Assembly: GCA_029975215.1 (NCBI GenBank)
Contig: JARKPO010000053.1
Span: forward strand, 20,748 to 84,747
Origin: Levilinea sp.
Lineage (GTDB): Bacteria; Chloroflexota; Anaerolineae; Anaerolineales; Anaerolineaceae
Length of the DNA: 64,000 bases
Reading direction: 5' to 3'
Below are positions 1 to 10,423 of this stretch, in pieces. Numbering within the stretch: the stretch's first letter is position 1; each line of letters opens with the position of its first letter. The notes under the pieces are model-generated. The model ran no database searches. It saw only the letters and a program-made list of their open reading frames with translations, and was not told the origin of the DNA. A program made the position numbers and the translations under genes.

Positions 1-368
1 TGTGCTACGCGGCCTACATGACCGAAGTGTACCGGGCGGGCATCCAGAGTATTGCCAAGGGGCAAATGGAAGCCGCGCGCAGCCTGGGGATGACGTACTT
101 CCAGGCCATGCGTTACATCATCCTCCCGCAGGCCTTTCGGGTGATCCTCCCGCCGGTGGGGAACGAGTTCATCACCCTGCTCAAAGATTCTTCACTCGTC
201 TCGGCGGTGGCGGTGGCCGACCTGACTCGCCGGGGGCGCGAATTCCAGGCCATCACGCCTCTGCCGCTGCACATTTACCTGATGATCGGCCTGATGTACC
301 TGATCATGACCCTGCTTTCTGCCCGCGTGGTTGCCCTGCTGGAGGCCCGCGTGGTGCGGGAGCGTTGA
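1..368 (+). CDS. Amino acid ABC transporter permease (5' partial)
   Basis: C-terminal part of an inner-membrane permease of the polar amino acid (His/Glu/Gln) ABC importer family. The reading frame is open from base 3 and its start lies left of the window. The EAA loop that docks on the ATPase is visible ([19 protein letters not shown], then ILPQAFR). It is followed by the typical sequence with [13 protein letters not shown] and a last hydrophobic helix. The stop codon is one base before the ATG of the ATP-binding gene, so the two are co-transcribed and probably translationally coupled. The substrate cannot be read from this fragment. The binding protein is presumably upstream, outside the window. 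Confidence 0.93.
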   Translation, partial: CYAAYMTEVYRAGIQSIAKGQMEAARSLGMTYFQAMRYIILPQAFRVILPPVGNEFITLLKDSSLVSAVAVADLTRRGREFQAITPLPLHIYLMIGLMYLIMTLLSARVVALLEARVVRER

Positions 369-369
369 G

Positions 370-1098
370 ATGACCCCTATCATCCAGATCGAAAACATCC
401 ACAAGTACTTCGGGCGTGTGCATGCGCTCAAGGGCGTCAGCCTCGAAATCCAAAAGGGCGAGGTGGTGGTGATTATCGGCCCCTCCGGCTCGGGCAAATC
501 CACGCTGCTGCGCTGCATCAACCGCCTGGAGGAATTCGACCAGGGCAAAATCATCGTGGACGGCATCCCGCTCGACACGGCCGAGAATATCAACGCCGTG
601 CGCACCGAGGTCGGGATGGTCTTCCAGCAGTTCAACCTTTTCCCTCACCTCTCCGTGGTGGATAATATCACCCTGGCCCAGCGCATCATCCGCAAGCGGG
701 AGAAAGCCGAAGCAGAAGAAATCGCCATGCAGCTGCTCAATAAGGTGGGCATCCCTGAAAAAGCCAAAGCCCTCCCCGGCCAGCTCTCCGGCGGCCAGCA
801 GCAGCGCGTGGCCATTGCCCGCGCCCTGGCCATGAACCCCAAGATCATGCTCTTCGACGAGCCTACCAGCGCCCTCGACCCCGAAATGATCCAGGAAGTG
901 CTGGATGTGATGATGAATTTGGCCCAGGAAGGTATGACCATGGTGGTAGTGTCGCACGAAATGGGCTTTGCCCGCGCCGCCGCCAACCGGGCCATCCTCA
1001 TGGACAGCGGCCAAATCATCGAAGAAGCCCCACCCAACATCCTTTTCACCAACCCCACCCAGGAGCGCACCAAAGAGTTCCTTTCCCGGGTGCTTTAA
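370..1098 (+). CDS. glnQ: Polar amino acid ABC transporter ATP-binding protein (GlnQ-like)
   Basis: Cytoplasmic ATPase that powers amino acid import with the upstream permease; 242 aa, the usual size. Visible motifs are Walker [10 protein letters not shown], the Q-loop ([13 protein letters not shown]), the signature LSGGQQQR, Walker B with D-loop [13 protein letters not shown] and the switch histidine VVSHEMGFA. The ORF track starts at 331. I chose 370 ([15 protein letters not shown]) because it begins one base after the permease stop and matches family N-termini. The 13 extra residues would only overlap the permease. The gene ends at a strong intrinsic terminator. The symbol follows family usage; the true substrate is unknown. 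Confidence 0.93.
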   Translation: MTPIIQIENIHKYFGRVHALKGVSLEIQKGEVVVIIGPSGSGKSTLLRCINRLEEFDQGKIIVDGIPLDTAENINAVRTEVGMVFQQFNLFPHLSVVDNITLAQRIIRKREKAEAEEIAMQLLNKVGIPEKAKALPGQLSGGQQQRVAIARALAMNPKIMLFDEPTSALDPEMIQEVLDVMMNLAQEGMTMVVVSHEMGFARAAANRAILMDSGQIIEEAPPNILFTNPTQERTKEFLSRVL

Positions 1099-1128
1099 CG
1101 CTCGCTATTTCTCCGTTCCTCCCCAACC

Positions 1129-1161
1129 GCGCCCCGCATTTGCATGCGGGGCGCACTTTTT
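1129..1161 (+). terminator. Intrinsic terminator after the amino acid transporter genes
   Basis: Perfect 10-bp stem GCGCCCCGCA/TGCGGGGCGC with a 6-nt loop, followed by ACTTTTT. It lies about 30 bp after the glnQ stop. Confidence 0.85.
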
Positions 1162-1198
1162 GCCTGCCCCCATCTCTACATTTGCCGCAGCCCTTTTT

Positions 1199-1227
1199 TT
1201 GACATTTGTCTTCAATTGTGCTATTAA
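1199..1227 (+). promoter_or_regulatory. Sigma-70 type promoter of the MBL-fold gene
   Basis: Consensus -35 TTGACA (1199-1204), a 17-nt spacer and -10 TATTAA (1222-1227). It is about 68 nt upstream of the ATG and downstream of the preceding terminator, so the MBL-fold gene is its own unit. Confidence 0.8.
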
Positions 1228-1294
1228 TACTCTTCGAATTACTTCGCATACCGCCGGTTAACCAGACCGGTTTGTCAAAGAACAGGAAGGCTCC

Positions 1295-2191
1295 ATGCAG
1301 CGCGAACGCGTCTCTGAAAATGTATACTGGTTTCAAAGCGATGTCTATGCACAGGTAACCGCCGGGGTCATCACCGGCCCCCAATGGGCTGTCGTCATTG
1401 ACACCCTGGCTATTCCCGATGAAACCCTGGCCATGCGCTCCTTCATCGAGGAAGAACTCAGCGTTCCTGTTCGCTACATTATCAACACCCACAACCACGC
1501 CGACCACACCTGGGGAAACTGCTTCTTCCCCGGCGCCACCATCGTCGCCCACAGCCTCACCGGCCAGATCATGGCCGAGCGCGGCCAAACCGCACTGGAA
1601 GCCGCCCGCAAGCAAAACCCGGCCTTCAAGAACGTCAAAATTGTCCTGCCCCACCTCACCTTTGACGAGGGTCAGATCACCCTGCGCGTGGGCAAGAAAA
1701 ACCTGGTGCTGTTCTCCACCCCCGGCCACAGCCGAGACGGCATCTCTGTTCTGGTGGAAGAAGACCGCGTGCTCTTCGCCGGGGATGCCTTCATGCCCGT
1801 CCCCTATGTGGTGGACGGCAACCTGGATCAGCTCTCCGAAACCATGAAATCTTTGGGCAAAATGGGCCTGGAAAATATCATCCAGGGCCACGGGGATATC
1901 ATCCTGCGCGGTGAAATAGACAACGCCGTCAAAGAAAACATCGCCTATCTCAGCGCCGTGCGCAAATCCGTCAAGTCCGCCCTCAAGCGCCGCAACCCCC
2001 TGGAAGCCCTCTCCCAGGTGGATATCTCCGCCTGCGGCAAGAGCCGTGTCTATCTCGGCGGGCTGGCCGAAGACCTCCACCGCCGCAATTTGCGCGCCGT
2101 GCTCAAGCAAATGGCTGAGGCCGAAGGCATGGATCTGGCCGCCATCGTCGCCATCGCCCAGCAGGAGCAGGAGTACGAAGAAGACGTTTAA
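1295..2191 (+). CDS. MBL-fold metallohydrolase
   Basis: 298-aa metallo-beta-lactamase-fold hydrolase. The zinc-binding signature is THNHADHTWGN near residues 65-75, with further metal ligands in TPGHSRDG, FAGDAFMP and IIQGHGDII. The layout matches glyoxalase II/Zn-dependent hydrolase-like members rather than RNases, because no beta-CASP domain is visible. A C-terminal helical extension of about 70 residues ends in an acidic tail. The start is supported by GGAAGG eight bases upstream of the ATG. The gene is monocistronic between its own promoter and a hairpin terminator. The substrate is not predictable. The protein is probably cytoplasmic, as no signal peptide is seen. Confidence 0.85.
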   Translation: MQRERVSENVYWFQSDVYAQVTAGVITGPQWAVVIDTLAIPDETLAMRSFIEEELSVPVRYIINTHNHADHTWGNCFFPGATIVAHSLTGQIMAERGQTALEAARKQNPAFKNVKIVLPHLTFDEGQITLRVGKKNLVLFSTPGHSRDGISVLVEEDRVLFAGDAFMPVPYVVDGNLDQLSETMKSLGKMGLENIIQGHGDIILRGEIDNAVKENIAYLSAVRKSVKSALKRRNPLEALSQVDISACGKSRVYLGGLAEDLHRRNLRAVLKQMAEAEGMDLAAIVAIAQQEQEYEEDV

Positions 2192-2228
2192 CCCCTCTCT
2201 CCCTTGTCCTCGCCCCATTTGTAATAGA

Positions 2229-2268
2229 AAGATCACCCCACACAACGGTCGGGGTGATCTTATTTTTT
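2229..2268 (+). terminator. Intrinsic terminator, possibly bidirectional
   Basis: Stem AGATCACCCC/GGGGTGATCT followed by TATTTTTTC. It lies between the convergent MBL-fold gene and plsY-like gene and could serve both strands, since an A-rich flank precedes the stem. Confidence 0.75.
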
Positions 2269-2286
2269 CGTCTCCGATGGGTCAGG

Positions 2287-2958
2287 TTACGGCTTGCGCC
2301 CAGCCTTCTTCAGCAGGTATGCCCGCAGCCCCACCATGCGCTCTGTCCCGCGCTTCAGCCGTTCCAGGTTGGGGCGCAGGGCAATCACCACAATGGCCAA
2401 CGCCAGCGCACCGTAAAGCACATACACCCAGGGGGATGTGCCCACCGCCGCGCGGTAGATAAACACCAGTAAAGCTGAAGCGGCAATGCTGATGGTGGTT
2501 ACCGAGGCGTAGCCCACCAGCAGGAACACCAGCACCGCCAGCGGCAGGATTACCATCCAGGCCTGCGGCCACAAAGCGATCGCCCCGCCCAGGGCGGTGG
2601 CGCCGCCGGCCCCGCCGCGAAAGCGCAGCTTGCCGTTTTCATCCAGTTTCAGCAAAAATACCGAATAGTTGTGACCAATAATCGCCAATACCGCCGCCAG
2701 CACTTGCAGCCATACATCCCCTGGCATCAGCCAGCTTACAATCCATCCGGTGGAAACACCCTTGAGCACATCCAGAATGGCCGTCACCAACCCGGCCAAA
2801 AAACCTGCCGCGCGCATGGCGTTGGTGCCGCCGGTGCGGCCGCTTTCCACTTTGAGCACATCTTTGCCCGTCGCAATTTTCACCACAATCCAGCCGCTTG
2901 GAATTGAACCTACCAGGTAGGCCAACAGCAGAACCGATAAAATCCGTAGAATTTCCAT
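2287..2958 (-). CDS. plsY: PlsY-like glycerol-3-phosphate acyltransferase
   Basis: Integral membrane protein of 223 aa with about five to six hydrophobic helices. In the PlsY family the enzyme acylates glycerol 3-phosphate from acyl-phosphate, the first step of phospholipid synthesis. The three PlsY motifs are recognisable: ESGRTGGTNAMR (usually SGNxGATN), GHNYSVFL followed by FRGGAGGATALGG (usually FKGGKGVAT), and VGYASVTTIS. The lysine of the GGKG element is replaced by alanine and about nine residues (around DENGKLRFR) are inserted before it, so activity is uncertain. I chose the ATG at 2958 because GGAGG lies nine bases upstream; the track's GTG at 2964 is too close to it. It is the last gene of a three-gene leftward group. 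Confidence 0.8.
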   Translation of the reverse strand: MEILRILSVLLLAYLVGSIPSGWIVVKIATGKDVLKVESGRTGGTNAMRAAGFLAGLVTAILDVLKGVSTGWIVSWLMPGDVWLQVLAAVLAIIGHNYSVFLLKLDENGKLRFRGGAGGATALGGAIALWPQAWMVILPLAVLVFLLVGYASVTTISIAASALLVFIYRAAVGTSPWVYVLYGALALAIVVIALRPNLERLKRGTERMVGLRAYLLKKAGRKP

Positions 2959-2997
2959 TTTCACATGCCTCCGCCTGTCGAAATGTTAAACCCCAAT

Positions 2998-3423
2998 CTA
3001 CCCGCCGGGTTGCGCTTCCGGCACAACTTCCCAGTCCAATTCCAAAAAACCCTGTCCCTCCGCTGCCGCAAAAGCCCGCATGCGCCAACCTTCTGGCGCA
3101 GGTGAAAAAATCAGCACCGCCGAATCCGGATAGGCGAACTCGCGTTCATCCGTCTCCGAAGGGTGGTCGGGGCCGCTGGGGTGCGAATGGAAAATGGCCA
3201 AAATCTCCTGCCCAGCCGCTTCTAACTGCATCATAGCGTCATACTGCGCCTGCGGCTCCATCCGAAAACGCACCGGGCTGTGGGCCGCGTTTTCCACCGG
3301 CAGCACCACCTGGGCCGTGCCGTCTGCCCCCCCCACCAGGCCGCAGCCTTCCTCGGGCAAACAGCTTTCCACATGCCGGATCATGGCCTCCCACAGCGTT
3401 GGGGTAAACCGCAGCCTCCCCAC
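2998..3423 (-). CDS. JAMM/MPN+ domain metalloprotease (M67-like)
   Basis: 141-aa single-domain protein with the complete JAMM zinc motif: an upstream Glu (EEGCGLVGG region), then FHSHPSGPDHPSETD, supplying two His and an Asp. Bacterial relatives (Mec/QbsD type) remove residues from the C-terminus of small ubiquitin-like sulfur carriers. No ThiS/MoaD-like partner is nearby, so that role is only a family-level inference. The track starts at a GTG at 3456, 28 nt inside the upstream gene. A GTG at 3423, six bases after that gene's stop and nine bases after GGAG, looks better. It sits between a membrane protein gene and plsY, probably in the same transcript. Confidence 0.78.
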   Translation of the reverse strand: MGRLRFTPTLWEAMIRHVESCLPEEGCGLVGGADGTAQVVLPVENAAHSPVRFRMEPQAQYDAMMQLEAAGQEILAIFHSHPSGPDHPSETDEREFAYPDSAVLIFSPAPEGWRMRAFAAAEGQGFLELDWEVVPEAQPGG

Positions 3424-3428
3424 GCGCC

Positions 3429-4283
3429 TTAACTCCACCAAAACGCCAGTGCCCACAGCACCGTCAGCATCAAAACCGGTTCAATCCACAAAATCGCCTT
3501 GGGGCGTCCCTCTTCCCAGGCCCCTGCCGCGCTGGTCAGCGCATAGGCCGCCCCCAACAGAATCAGGCCGTAGGCAATGGGCCGCAGGGGCAGATAATGC
3601 AGCCCCATCCCAATCTGGCCAGTGACCAATGCGATACCCGCCGCCCAACCCCAGGCCCAGCGCCCCCCCAGCCGCAGGTACAGCGTGCGCAGCACCACCA
3701 AGAACAGCGCCAGCACCATCGCCGGAAGTTGAAGGTACAGCCGCAGTTCCGCCGCCCGCATGGCGATAGAAAGGATCAAATACAAGGCAAAGGCCACCGC
3801 CGTCAATCCCACCATCGCCGGGGCAAACAGCGCACCGGATAAATCCACCACCACGTATTCCGCAATGAACACCAGAATCAGCAGCAGGGCCCCCAGCGCC
3901 AACATGGCCCACCATTCCACCCCCACTTCCAGCGTGTTCAGCGTCACCCCAATGGCCCAGGCCGTCATCATCGGCACCAGCCAATGCGGCAGCGTACTGC
4001 CCTCCCCCAGGCGCGGATGCCCGCGCAGCAGCCATTCGCACCCCACCGCCGCCAGGCCCGCCACCGCAAAAGTCACCAGCGTGGATAGATCAAAACTGAA
4101 GGAAAATACCGCTCCCGGCAGGGTCAGGTTCCACACCCGTTCCTGCGTATCCACCAGCGGAGTCAAGGCATAGGCCAACAGAATGGTGGAAGTCAGCACG
4201 CTCAGCCGGTTCACGTCCGGAAAAACGGGATGCTCCTCACTGCTCAAAGCCGCTGGGGCAGGCGTTTCGCTCATAGCTTTCAT
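3429..4283 (-). CDS. Multi-pass membrane protein, unknown function
   Basis: 284 aa with about eight predicted hydrophobic segments after a polar N-terminus of roughly 25 residues (MKAMSETPAPAALSSEEH). I recognise no catalytic motif. The overall look is of a small family restricted to Chloroflexota-like genomes, which I cannot confirm here. The track start at 4310 is replaced by the ATG at 4283, because GGGGAGG sits five bases upstream on the minus strand. It is the first gene of the leftward group with the JAMM protease and PlsY-like gene. It is divergent from the membrane protein gene at 4386, with about 100 bp between them for both promoters. Confidence 0.75.
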   Translation of the reverse strand: MKAMSETPAPAALSSEEHPVFPDVNRLSVLTSTILLAYALTPLVDTQERVWNLTLPGAVFSFSFDLSTLVTFAVAGLAAVGCEWLLRGHPRLGEGSTLPHWLVPMMTAWAIGVTLNTLEVGVEWWAMLALGALLLILVFIAEYVVVDLSGALFAPAMVGLTAVAFALYLILSIAMRAAELRLYLQLPAMVLALFLVVLRTLYLRLGGRWAWGWAAGIALVTGQIGMGLHYLPLRPIAYGLILLGAAYALTSAAGAWEEGRPKAILWIEPVLMLTVLWALAFWWS

Positions 4284-4370
4284 TTTAACCTCCCCCTGGC
4301 GTGCTGCCAAGTCACCAAAGTCACACCGCGGTCATGGTTTCCGCCTCGCCCGGCATGCGCCCGCCTGTGG

Positions 4371-4376
4371 TAAAAT
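4371..4376 (+). promoter_or_regulatory. Probable -10 box, near-leaderless gene
   Basis: TAAAAT ends nine bases before the ATG at 4386. Transcription would start about two bases before the start codon, and no Shine-Dalgarno sequence is visible. No good -35 was found, so this rests on position alone. Confidence 0.4.
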
Positions 4377-4385
4377 TGAAGCCAT

Positions 4386-5390
4386 ATGGACGCAAATTCT
4401 GAAACCACCCAGGCCGCCCCGCCCCGCCTCATTCCGGCCGTAACCGCGGGCTTCAACCTCATCGCTACCAACGTCTGGATCATCCTGCTGCCCCTGGCGC
4501 TGGACCTTTGGCTGTGGTTCGGCCCCAAACTGCGTCTGAAAGCCCTGCTTTTGCCCTGGGTCACCGACTTTTTCAGCCAATTGCCCCCCACCGCCGCGCC
4601 TGAATCGGCCGTTCTGATTCAGCGCATCACCGAAACCTGGCAAAAAACGCTGGAATCCTTCAACCTGTTGGGCGTACTGCGCACCTATCCCATCGGCGTG
4701 CCCAGCCTGCTGTCGGTCAACGGCGTGGCTCAAACTCCGCTGGGGCCTTCGCAGGAATATGAAATGATCACCGCCGCGGGGGCTTTGGGCCTTTGGCTGC
4801 TGCTGCTCCTGGCAGGCCTCTTCATCGGCAGTCTGTTCTTTGGCCGCATCGCCCGCCTGGCCTTCCCCACCCAGCGGCAAGACACCCTGCGCGCTCTCTT
4901 CTGGCAGTTCATGCAGATTCTGATCTTCAACCTGGCCCTCATCTTCCTGCTGCTGGTGCTGCTCTTCCCCATCGCCCTGGCCACCACCCTGCTGGCCGCC
5001 ATCAACCCAGACCTGGCTCAAATTGCCCTTTTCCTCATGGGCCTGGTGCTCATCTGGCTGCTCTTCCCCCTGGTGTTCGCCCCGCACGGTGTCTTCGCCC
5101 TGCGTCAAAATGTCGTCTCCGCCACCCTCACCAGCCTGCGCTTGGTGCGCTTCTTCCTCCCCGGCGCAAGCCTCTTCCTGGTGGTGCTCTTCGTCATCAG
5201 CCAGGGCCTCGACATCATCTGGCGCATTCCCCCCAGCAACTCGTGGATGCTCCTGCTGGGTCTGGGCGGGCATGCCTTCATCTCCAGCAGCCTCATCGCC
5301 GCCAGCTTCGTCTATTACCGCGGCGGCATCGAATGGATGCAGTCCAATCTGAAAAAAATCATGCAACCTTCCTCCCCCACCCGCGCCTAG
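4386..5390 (+). CDS. Multi-pass membrane protein, unknown function
   Basis: 334-aa protein with about six hydrophobic helices (residues roughly 25-45, 135-160, 175-205, 215-240, 255-275 and 290-315). A polar extracytoplasmic-looking stretch lies between helices 1 and 2. It has a Leu-rich composition and no recognised motif; the arrangement recalls DUF4013-like or YihY-like multi-pass proteins, but the match is weak. A TAAAAT box lies nine bases before the ATG without a Shine-Dalgarno sequence. The gene ends 37 bp before gyrB and may be co-transcribed with it. Confidence 0.7.
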   Translation: MDANSETTQAAPPRLIPAVTAGFNLIATNVWIILLPLALDLWLWFGPKLRLKALLLPWVTDFFSQLPPTAAPESAVLIQRITETWQKTLESFNLLGVLRTYPIGVPSLLSVNGVAQTPLGPSQEYEMITAAGALGLWLLLLLAGLFIGSLFFGRIARLAFPTQRQDTLRALFWQFMQILIFNLALIFLLLVLLFPIALATTLLAAINPDLAQIALFLMGLVLIWLLFPLVFAPHGVFALRQNVVSATLTSLRLVRFFLPGASLFLVVLFVISQGLDIIWRIPPSNSWMLLLGLGGHAFISSSLIAASFVYYRGGIEWMQSNLKKIMQPSSPTRA

Positions 5391-5409
5391 CGCAGGGAGA
5401 GACTTTTAA

Positions 5410-7353
<1,944 letters not shown>

Positions 7354-7384
7354 CGCGGCCTCAATCACAGTCCATTAAACTGTC

Positions 7385-7425
7385 ATTGCTTCGACCAGAC
7401 AAGTTTTCTGGTCGAAGCAATCTTT
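7385..7425 (+). terminator. Intrinsic terminator after gyrB
   Basis: Perfect 15-bp stem ATTGCTTCGACCAGA/TCTGGTCGAAGCAAT, 7-nt loop, then CTTTA. The T-tract is short but the stem is very strong. Confidence 0.75.
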
Positions 7426-7495
7426 ACCCCCTCTCTCTCCCTCTTGCCCTTTGCGCTACAATTAACCTATACTCCAACCGCACACGAGGTGAGCC

Positions 7496-8599
7496 ATGCC
7501 CCCTACCCTGCTCTTCCGCGCCGATGACCTGCGCGATTTCATGATCCGTTACTTCACCGCCCTGAACGTGCCCGCCGCCGACGCCGCCGTCACCGCAGAT
7601 GTGCTCCTCTCCGCCGACCTGCGCGGGGTCGATTCGCACGGCATCATCCGCCTGTACACCTATTACGGCTCGCGCCTGCGCAGCGGCAAGATGGACCCCC
7701 ACACCCCTTACCGCCTGACCCACGAGACCCCTACCACCCTCAATTTTGACGGCGGCAACGGCCTGGGCCAGGTGGTCAGCTACCACGCCATGCAGCGCTG
7801 CATCGAAAAGGCCCGCGACATGGGCATTGCCATGGTCAGCGTGCACAACTCCAACCATTACGGCATCGCCGGCTACTACGCCATGATGGCCCTGCCCCAC
7901 GACATGATCGGCATCAGCTTCACCAATTCGCAGCCCCTGGTGGCCCCCACCTACGGCCGTACCGCCGTGCTGGGCACCAACCCCATCGCCGTGGCCGTGC
8001 CCGCCGGGTCGCAGCGCCCCTACGTGCTGGATATGGCCACCAGCATCGTGCCCATCGGGCGTGTCACCGTCTACGACAAAGCCGGTAAAACCATGCCCGC
8101 AGGCTGGGGCATCAACTCACGCGGCGAAGTCACCACCACCCCCGCCGAAGTGCTGCAAGGCGGCGCGCTCATGCCCCTGGGTGGGGTGGATATCATGCGC
8201 GGCTATAAGGGCTACGGCCTGTCGCTGTGGGTGGACATCTTCTCCGGCGTGCTCTCCGGCGCAGCCTTCCTGACGCATGTCGGCCACCCCTCCAGCACCC
8301 GTCCCAACGCCGACGTGGGCCATTTCTTCGCCGCCATGCGCGTGGATGCCTTCCGCCCCCTGGCCGAATTTAAAGCCGATATGGACGCCATGCTGAGCGA
8401 ATTAAAAGACGCCCCCAAAGCTGCCGGGCAGGATCGCATCTACATTCACGGCGAAAAAGAGTTCGAACGCGCCGAGCGGTATCAAAATGAGGGCGTGCCT
8501 CTGCTGGCCAATGTGGCCGAAGGGCTGCGCACTTCCGGGGCCGAGATCGGCGTGTGCTTCCCCGATCCCATCGGCCAGGCCGCCGAAGAAGACGACTAA
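7496..8599 (+). CDS. Ldh family oxidoreductase (malate/L-lactate dehydrogenase type 2)
   Basis: 367-aa NAD(P)-dependent dehydrogenase of the MDH/LDH type-2 superfamily, unrelated to classical lactate dehydrogenases. Members oxidise malate, L-sulfolactate, ureidoglycolate or related 2-hydroxy acids. Family landmarks are DLRGVDSHGIIRL with the catalytic-region histidine near residue 45, NSNHYGIAGYYAM, GTNPIAVAVPAG, and KGYGLSLWVDIFSGVLSG near the C-terminus. The start is supported by CGAGGTGAG upstream. Its stop codon overlaps that of the convergent GH13 gene. The substrate cannot be assigned from neighbours. Confidence 0.9.
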   Translation: MPPTLLFRADDLRDFMIRYFTALNVPAADAAVTADVLLSADLRGVDSHGIIRLYTYYGSRLRSGKMDPHTPYRLTHETPTTLNFDGGNGLGQVVSYHAMQRCIEKARDMGIAMVSVHNSNHYGIAGYYAMMALPHDMIGISFTNSQPLVAPTYGRTAVLGTNPIAVAVPAGSQRPYVLDMATSIVPIGRVTVYDKAGKTMPAGWGINSRGEVTTTPAEVLQGGALMPLGGVDIMRGYKGYGLSLWVDIFSGVLSGAAFLTHVGHPSSTRPNADVGHFFAAMRVDAFRPLAEFKADMDAMLSELKDAPKAAGQDRIYIHGEKEFERAERYQNEGVPLLANVAEGLRTSGAEIGVCFPDPIGQAAEEDD

Positions 8600-10200
8600 A
8601 TCATCTTCAGGATCAGCGCCTCTTCCCCTGCCAGAGTGATGACCCCGTCCTGCGGTACGGGAGCTTCATTGCGCTTATTCGACAGCAGCAGCTGCCAACG
8701 TTTCCCTGCCAACCGCCCGCCCAACACCAGGCGCGCCGGCCAGCGCCGAAAATTCAACGCCACCAACACGGTTTCCCCCTGGGTCTGCTTTAAATACCCC
8801 AGAACCGCGCGCGGCTCATAGCTGAGCGGCTGAAACAACCCCTGACGCAGGGCCGCATGTTCGCGCCGCAGGGCCAGCAAACGCTTGTAGAAATTCAGCA
8901 GCGAATCGGGGTCCTCGGCCTGCGCCGCGACGTTGCGGAAGGGGTAATCCGGGTGCGGCGGCAGCCAGGGCTTGCCCGCTCCAAAACCGGCGTTCTCGCT
9001 CGCGTCCCACTGCATGGGTGCACGGCAGCCGTCGCGGCCCTTATGGAAGGGCCAGTAACGCTTCCCAATCGGGTCCAAAATCTCACTGCGCCGCAGCGAA
9101 ATATCGCGCATGCCAATTTCCTCGCCGTAATACAGGAAAGGCGTGCCGCGCAGGCTGAGCAGCATGGCCGCAGCCACCTTCAGCCGCTCGTCGTTCTCCC
9201 CGCGCCCAAAGCGGCTGGCCGAACGGCGCACATCGTGATTGTTCAGCACGTAATTGGGCCAGCTTTCGGGCGACAGCACATGATCCCATTCCTGAATGGC
9301 GCGCAAATAGCCCCCCGGCCGCCAGCCCTGGCGCAGCATTTTGAAGTTGAAGGCTGCATGCAGTCGGCCCGGCGCGCAATACTGAGCAGCCACCTCCGCG
9401 GGCGAATCAAAGGTCTCACCTACCACATAGCGTTCCGGGTATTGGTCCAGCAGCGCGCGAATCTCTTCCAGCAAGCCCATCATTTCCGGTTGGTTGTTGT
9501 CGTAAATATGCTGTTGGCGGTCGTAGCCGCGCAGCCCCAGCTTGGGCGGGTTATTGGGCATGTCGGCGTGCTTAAAGTACAGGTTAAACACATCCAATCG
9601 GAACCCGTCCACGCCGCGCTCCAGCCAAAAGCGGAACACATCCAACATGGCCTGGCGCACGGCCGGGTTGCGCCAGTTCACATCCGGCTGCTGTTTGTAG
9701 AACATGTGGTAATAGTACTGTCCGCTGGCCTCATCCCATTCCCAGGCGCTGCCCCCAAACACCGCCTGCCAATTGTTGGGCGGCCCGCCGCCGGGACGAG
9801 GATCGCGCCACAGATAATAATCGCGGTAGGGATTATCACGCCCCTGACGCGCCTGCTGAAACCAGGGGTGCTGGTCGCTGGTGTGATTCAGCACCAGATC
9901 CAGCACAATGCGAATGCCGCGCGCGTGGGCGTCAGCCACCAGTGCGTCAAAATCAGCCAGCGCGCCAAAATCAGGGTGGATATCTACATAGTTGCTCACG
10001 TCATAGCCGAAATCCACATTGGGCGAAGGGTAAATGGGCGACAGCCAGACGGCATCAATCCCCAAATCCTGCAAATAAGGCAATTTACCGCGGATCCCCT
10101 GCAAATCTCCCACCCCGCTGCTGTTGCTGCTGGCAAACGACCGCGGGTAAATTTGGTAAATTACGCCGTCTCGCCACCACAAGAAGGGCTCTGCTGTCAT
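8596..10200 (-). CDS. GH13 alpha-glucosidase / oligo-1,6-glucosidase family
   Basis: 534-aa cytoplasmic glycoside hydrolase with a TIM barrel, of the alpha-glucosidase/trehalose-6-P hydrolase type. Conserved regions are WWRDGVIYQIYPRSF at the N-terminus, region I LDLVLNHTSD, region II GVDGFRLDVFN (nucleophile Asp), region III YVVGETF (acid/base Glu) and region IV VLNNHDVRR (transition-state Asp). A C-terminal beta domain follows. Region V and the linker fit enzymes acting on maltose or isomaltose-type oligosaccharides; exact specificity is open. I chose the ATG at 10200 because GGAG lies five bases upstream; the track start is five codons earlier. It is monocistronic and convergent with the Ldh gene. 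Confidence 0.9.
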   Translation of the reverse strand: MTAEPFLWWRDGVIYQIYPRSFASSNSSGVGDLQGIRGKLPYLQDLGIDAVWLSPIYPSPNVDFGYDVSNYVDIHPDFGALADFDALVADAHARGIRIVLDLVLNHTSDQHPWFQQARQGRDNPYRDYYLWRDPRPGGGPPNNWQAVFGGSAWEWDEASGQYYYHMFYKQQPDVNWRNPAVRQAMLDVFRFWLERGVDGFRLDVFNLYFKHADMPNNPPKLGLRGYDRQQHIYDNNQPEMMGLLEEIRALLDQYPERYVVGETFDSPAEVAAQYCAPGRLHAAFNFKMLRQGWRPGGYLRAIQEWDHVLSPESWPNYVLNNHDVRRSASRFGRGENDERLKVAAAMLLSLRGTPFLYYGEEIGMRDISLRRSEILDPIGKRYWPFHKGRDGCRAPMQWDASENAGFGAGKPWLPPHPDYPFRNVAAQAEDPDSLLNFYKRLLALRREHAALRQGLFQPLSYEPRAVLGYLKQTQGETVLVALNFRRWPARLVLGGRLAGKRWQLLLSNKRNEAPVPQDGVITLAGEEALILKMI

Positions 10201-10290
10201 GTCGGCTCCATCCACGCGAAAATGAGTACCTATCGGGTATGATTATATCAAAGCTGCCCCGCTCCAATGGTTGGAAGGCTGGCTGATTAC

Positions 10291-10319
10291 TTGCTATCTC
10301 TTCAAAGGTATGTTAAAAT
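10291..10319 (+). promoter_or_regulatory. Promoter of the nusA-infB operon
   Basis: -35 TTGCTA (10291-10296), 17-nt spacer, -10 TAAAAT (10314-10319). The implied leader to the nusA ATG is close to 100 nt and contains a terminator-like hairpin. Confidence 0.7.
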
Positions 10320-10354
10320 AGGGTCACTGAGTAGTTAACGTCATAGAGCGCAAC

Positions 10355-10383
10355 GAAAAGTGGGCGACCCCCACTTTTCTTTG
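10355..10383 (+). promoter_or_regulatory. rimP-leader-like hairpin in the nusA leader
   Basis: Perfect 10-bp stem GAAAAGTGGG/CCCACTTTTC around a 5-nt loop, followed by TTTG. It resembles the conserved short hairpin found in front of rimP-nusA operons in many bacteria and thought to be an attenuator. Here it precedes nusA directly. It could limit read-through or respond to NusA; that role is inferred. Confidence 0.55.
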
Positions 10384-10423
10384 TATGTCAGACAAGGTTC
10401 GAAAAAGGCTGGAGTAAGGTAGG

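Noticed and set aside
1046-2245. 399-aa minus-strand frame opposite the MBL-fold gene
   Set aside because: It is antisense to a clear metallohydrolase, crosses a promoter and a terminator, and is of low-complexity composition.
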